Assembly: GCF_011761635.1 (NCBI RefSeq)
Contig: NZ_JAASRN010000001.1
Location: 310,001 to 374,000, forward strand
Source: Thermonema lapsum
Lineage (GTDB): Bacteria; Bacteroidota; Bacteroidia; Cytophagales; Thermonemataceae
Direction: 5' to 3'
Length of the DNA: 64,000 bases
Shown: positions 62,810-64,000 of the stretch, one piece after another
How the letters are laid out: every line of letters starts with the position of its first letter
Numbering within the stretch: the stretch's first letter is position 1
The notes under the pieces: model-generated
Seen by the model: only the letters and a program-made list of their open reading frames with translations
Database searches by the model: none
Told to the model about the DNA's origin: nothing
Position numbers and translations under genes: made by a program

Positions 62810-62882
62810 AAGCAAGGTGCTTTAATGAAGATAAGACACTGCTTTTAACAAAGCTAATAAAAAAAAGTAGCACATGCCGTTT

Positions 62883-63608
62883 CTAAAGAAACTCTATTTC
62901 CTTGATGTTGTACAAATGGGCTTTTGCCCGAGCGACATGTTCCACAATTAAGCGCCCGTAGGGGTCTATCCCCCGGATGATGCCTTCGAAAATCCCCTGT
63001 TTGTCGCGATAAGATGCCGGTTGGTGCAGGCGCCACAGGCGTTGCAGGTAGTTCTGTTGCAGTGCTTCCATTTCGCCGCGACGTAGCTGTTCATAGCGCT
63101 GAAGCAGGCATTGGCGTAGGCGTTCGTGCAGTGGAGTCAAGTTGTAAAAACGCCCGGTGATTTGGTGTAATGATACTGCACCGGGGGATTCGAAATGGGC
63201 TTGGTTTACATTGAAGCCCACCCCCACAACGGCGGCTTTAATACCCTGTTGCAATACACATTGCACCAAGATGCCACTTAGCTTGCGCCCCTGGTATAGC
63301 AAGTCGTTTGCCCACTTGATATAGAGCCCTTCGTTTTGCAGATAATCGACAGCAAAGTCATACACCCCTAAGGCTGCCACTATGCTCAGCATGAATTGTT
63401 GGGAGGGAGGCAAAAAAACAGGTCGCAATATCAATGATGCCGTGATGTTCAAGCCGGGAGCAGCCTCCCAGCGGGTGTTCATCTGTCCGCGCCCGGCAGT
63501 CTGGCAGTCGGTGTAAACATAGGTGCCTTCACTAACGCCTTGTTCTTCAATCAGTCGCAAGGCTTCGCTATTGGTAGAGCGACATTCTGGCAGATAGATG
63601 TATGACAT
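62883..63608 (-). CDS. birA: Biotin--[acetyl-CoA-carboxylase] ligase
   Basis: Attaches biotin to the carboxyl carrier protein of acetyl-CoA carboxylase. The 241-residue protein is the short form without an N-terminal DNA-binding domain, so it is not expected to repress bio genes. It starts MSYIYLPECRSTNSEALRLIEEQG and has DCQTAGRGQMNTRWEAAPGLNITASLIL (biotinyl-AMP loop), IKWANDLLYQGRKLSGILVQ with the catalytic Lys, and AVVGVGFNVNQ. It is divergent from rsfS. Confidence 0.94.
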   Translation of the reverse strand: MSYIYLPECRSTNSEALRLIEEQGVSEGTYVYTDCQTAGRGQMNTRWEAAPGLNITASLILRPVFLPPSQQFMLSIVAALGVYDFAVDYLQNEGLYIKWANDLLYQGRKLSGILVQCVLQQGIKAAVVGVGFNVNQAHFESPGAVSLHQITGRFYNLTPLHERLRQCLLQRYEQLRRGEMEALQQNYLQRLWRLHQPASYRDKQGIFEGIIRGIDPYGRLIVEHVARAKAHLYNIKEIEFL

Positions 63609-63657
63609 AGGGGCGTTCTGGGGCTTTATGGCATTAGGTTTGTGAAATGCTTTTTTA

Positions 63658-63679
63658 TACTTTTGTGTTTACAAAAGTA
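63658..63679. promoter_or_regulatory. Palindromic -7 boxes between birA and rsfS
   Basis: TACTTTTG (63658-63665), 6 nt, CAAAAGTA (63672-63679): a perfect 8-bp inverted repeat in which each arm is an exact TAnnTTTG box, one per strand. It could give two overlapping divergent promoters or an operator. Upstream TTTG at 63639-63642 is only 15 nt from the plus-strand box, shorter than usual. Confidence 0.4.
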
Positions 63680-63706
63680 AAGAAGTATTCTAAATAGAAA
63701 AGGCGC

Positions 63707-64000
63707 ATGAGTATAAAACCTGTGGATGTAGATTCTCAAACACTTGCTCAAGTCGTAGTAAAAGGGTTGCAAGAAAAGAAAGGTGAAGACATCGTGATTT
63801 TAGACCTTCGGGGGGTACCTCAAGCAGTAGCCGATTTTTTTGTGATTGCCACAGGCTCTTCGGATACACATTTGCAAGCGTTGATGGATTCGGTAGAAAA
63901 AATCGTGCAAAAAGAAGTATGGCAATCCCCATGGCACATCGAGGGGCGGGAGCGCAAACTGTGGGTGCTGATGGACTATGTCGATGTGGTTGTACATCTC
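63707..64000 (+). CDS. rsfS: Ribosome silencing factor (3' end outside window)
   Basis: The first 98 residues of an RsfS/YbeB/Iojap protein, which binds ribosomal protein L14 and blocks subunit joining when nutrients run out. Family features are the start region LAQVVVKGLQEKKGEDIVILDLRG, DFFVIATGSSDTHLQALMDSVEK, and SPWHIEGRERKLWVLMDYVDVVVHL, where WHIEG and W-x-LMDY-D-V-V-H are hallmarks. The gene starts at ATG 63707 and the window ends inside the last part of the domain. Confidence 0.95.
   Translation, partial: MSIKPVDVDSQTLAQVVVKGLQEKKGEDIVILDLRGVPQAVADFFVIATGSSDTHLQALMDSVEKIVQKEVWQSPWHIEGRERKLWVLMDYVDVVVHL

Noticed and set aside
1-64000. tRNA, rRNA, CRISPR, prophage or insertion sequence
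   Set aside because: All gaps between genes are short (under 360 bp) and none shows cloverleaf, repeat-spacer or transposase features.

Overview
The window is chromosomal DNA from a member of the Bacteroidota, most likely a Cytophagales-type gliding or aerobic lineage. The evidence is a PorX response regulator, a T9SS plug-type lipoprotein, a secreted protein with a C-terminal T9SS sorting domain, an LpxC-FabZ fusion, bacillithiol synthesis (BshC), menaquinone synthesis (MenD), promoters of the Bacteroidota type (TTTG, about 19 nt, TAnnTTTG) and mostly weak Shine-Dalgarno sequences. No rRNA, tRNA, CRISPR array, phage or insertion sequence was recognised. Genes are dense and mostly housekeeping.

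Layout. 1-3.1 kb: the 3' part of HMG-CoA reductase, then urocanate hydratase. 3.3-9.5 kb (minus): topA-menD-T9SS plug lipoprotein-lptB. 9.7-12.7 kb (plus): SixA-like phosphatase, two tandem-domain universal stress proteins and two unknown small proteins. 12.7-18.3 kb: GH3 family protein (minus), acpP-fabF-rnc (plus), DUF2927 protein and pyrF (minus). 18.5 kb: homogentisate dioxygenase. 19.6-24.8 kb (minus): HD hydrolase-lpxD-lpxC/fabZ-lpxA-ABC ATPase, a lipid A cluster, divergent from porX and plsC. 27.3-35.8 kb (minus): a small frameshifted gene, secreted TPR-CHAT protein, glycosyl hydrolase-like lipid/wall enzyme, glutaryl-CoA dehydrogenase-like protein, chromate transporter and 2OG-Fe(II) oxygenase. 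36-38.7 kb: a 901-residue T9SS cargo protein. 39-43.6 kb: thioesterase (minus), then tilS, a cNMP-binding protein, bshC and a formyltetrahydrofolate cyclo-ligase. 43.5-49.3 kb (minus): small unknown protein, four-EF-hand protein, rpsF-rpsR-rplI, coiled-coil membrane protein, lipB and a SIS-domain isomerase. 49.3-51.2 kb (plus): YraN, PAP2 phosphatase, acyltransferase. 51.3-57.4 kb: trp operon. 57.4-64 kb: DUF1800 fragment, MBL hydrolase, DUF92 protein, dienoyl-CoA isomerase-like protein, OmpA/PD40 protein, birA, and the start of rsfS.

The two most notable observations are in and next to the trp operon. Upstream of trpE lies a complete leader-peptide attenuator: a 31-codon ORF with three consecutive Trp codons plus a fourth, and RNA segments that can form mutually exclusive 1:2, 2:3 (14 bp) and 3:4 (16 bp, terminator) hairpins. 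At the other end, the operon stops at trpB. No trpA follows; within about ten bases the sequence becomes an oppositely oriented DUF1800 gene that lacks its C-terminal half, which marks a rearrangement or assembly junction.

Functional themes are cell-envelope lipid A synthesis and transport (lpxD, lpxC/fabZ, lpxA, lptB), type IX secretion (plug, PorX, a cargo protein and perhaps a PorE-like OmpA protein), fatty acid synthesis, and aerobic catabolism of His, Tyr/Phe, Lys/Trp and unsaturated fatty acids. Regulatory calls for promoters and terminators rest on reading motifs by eye.
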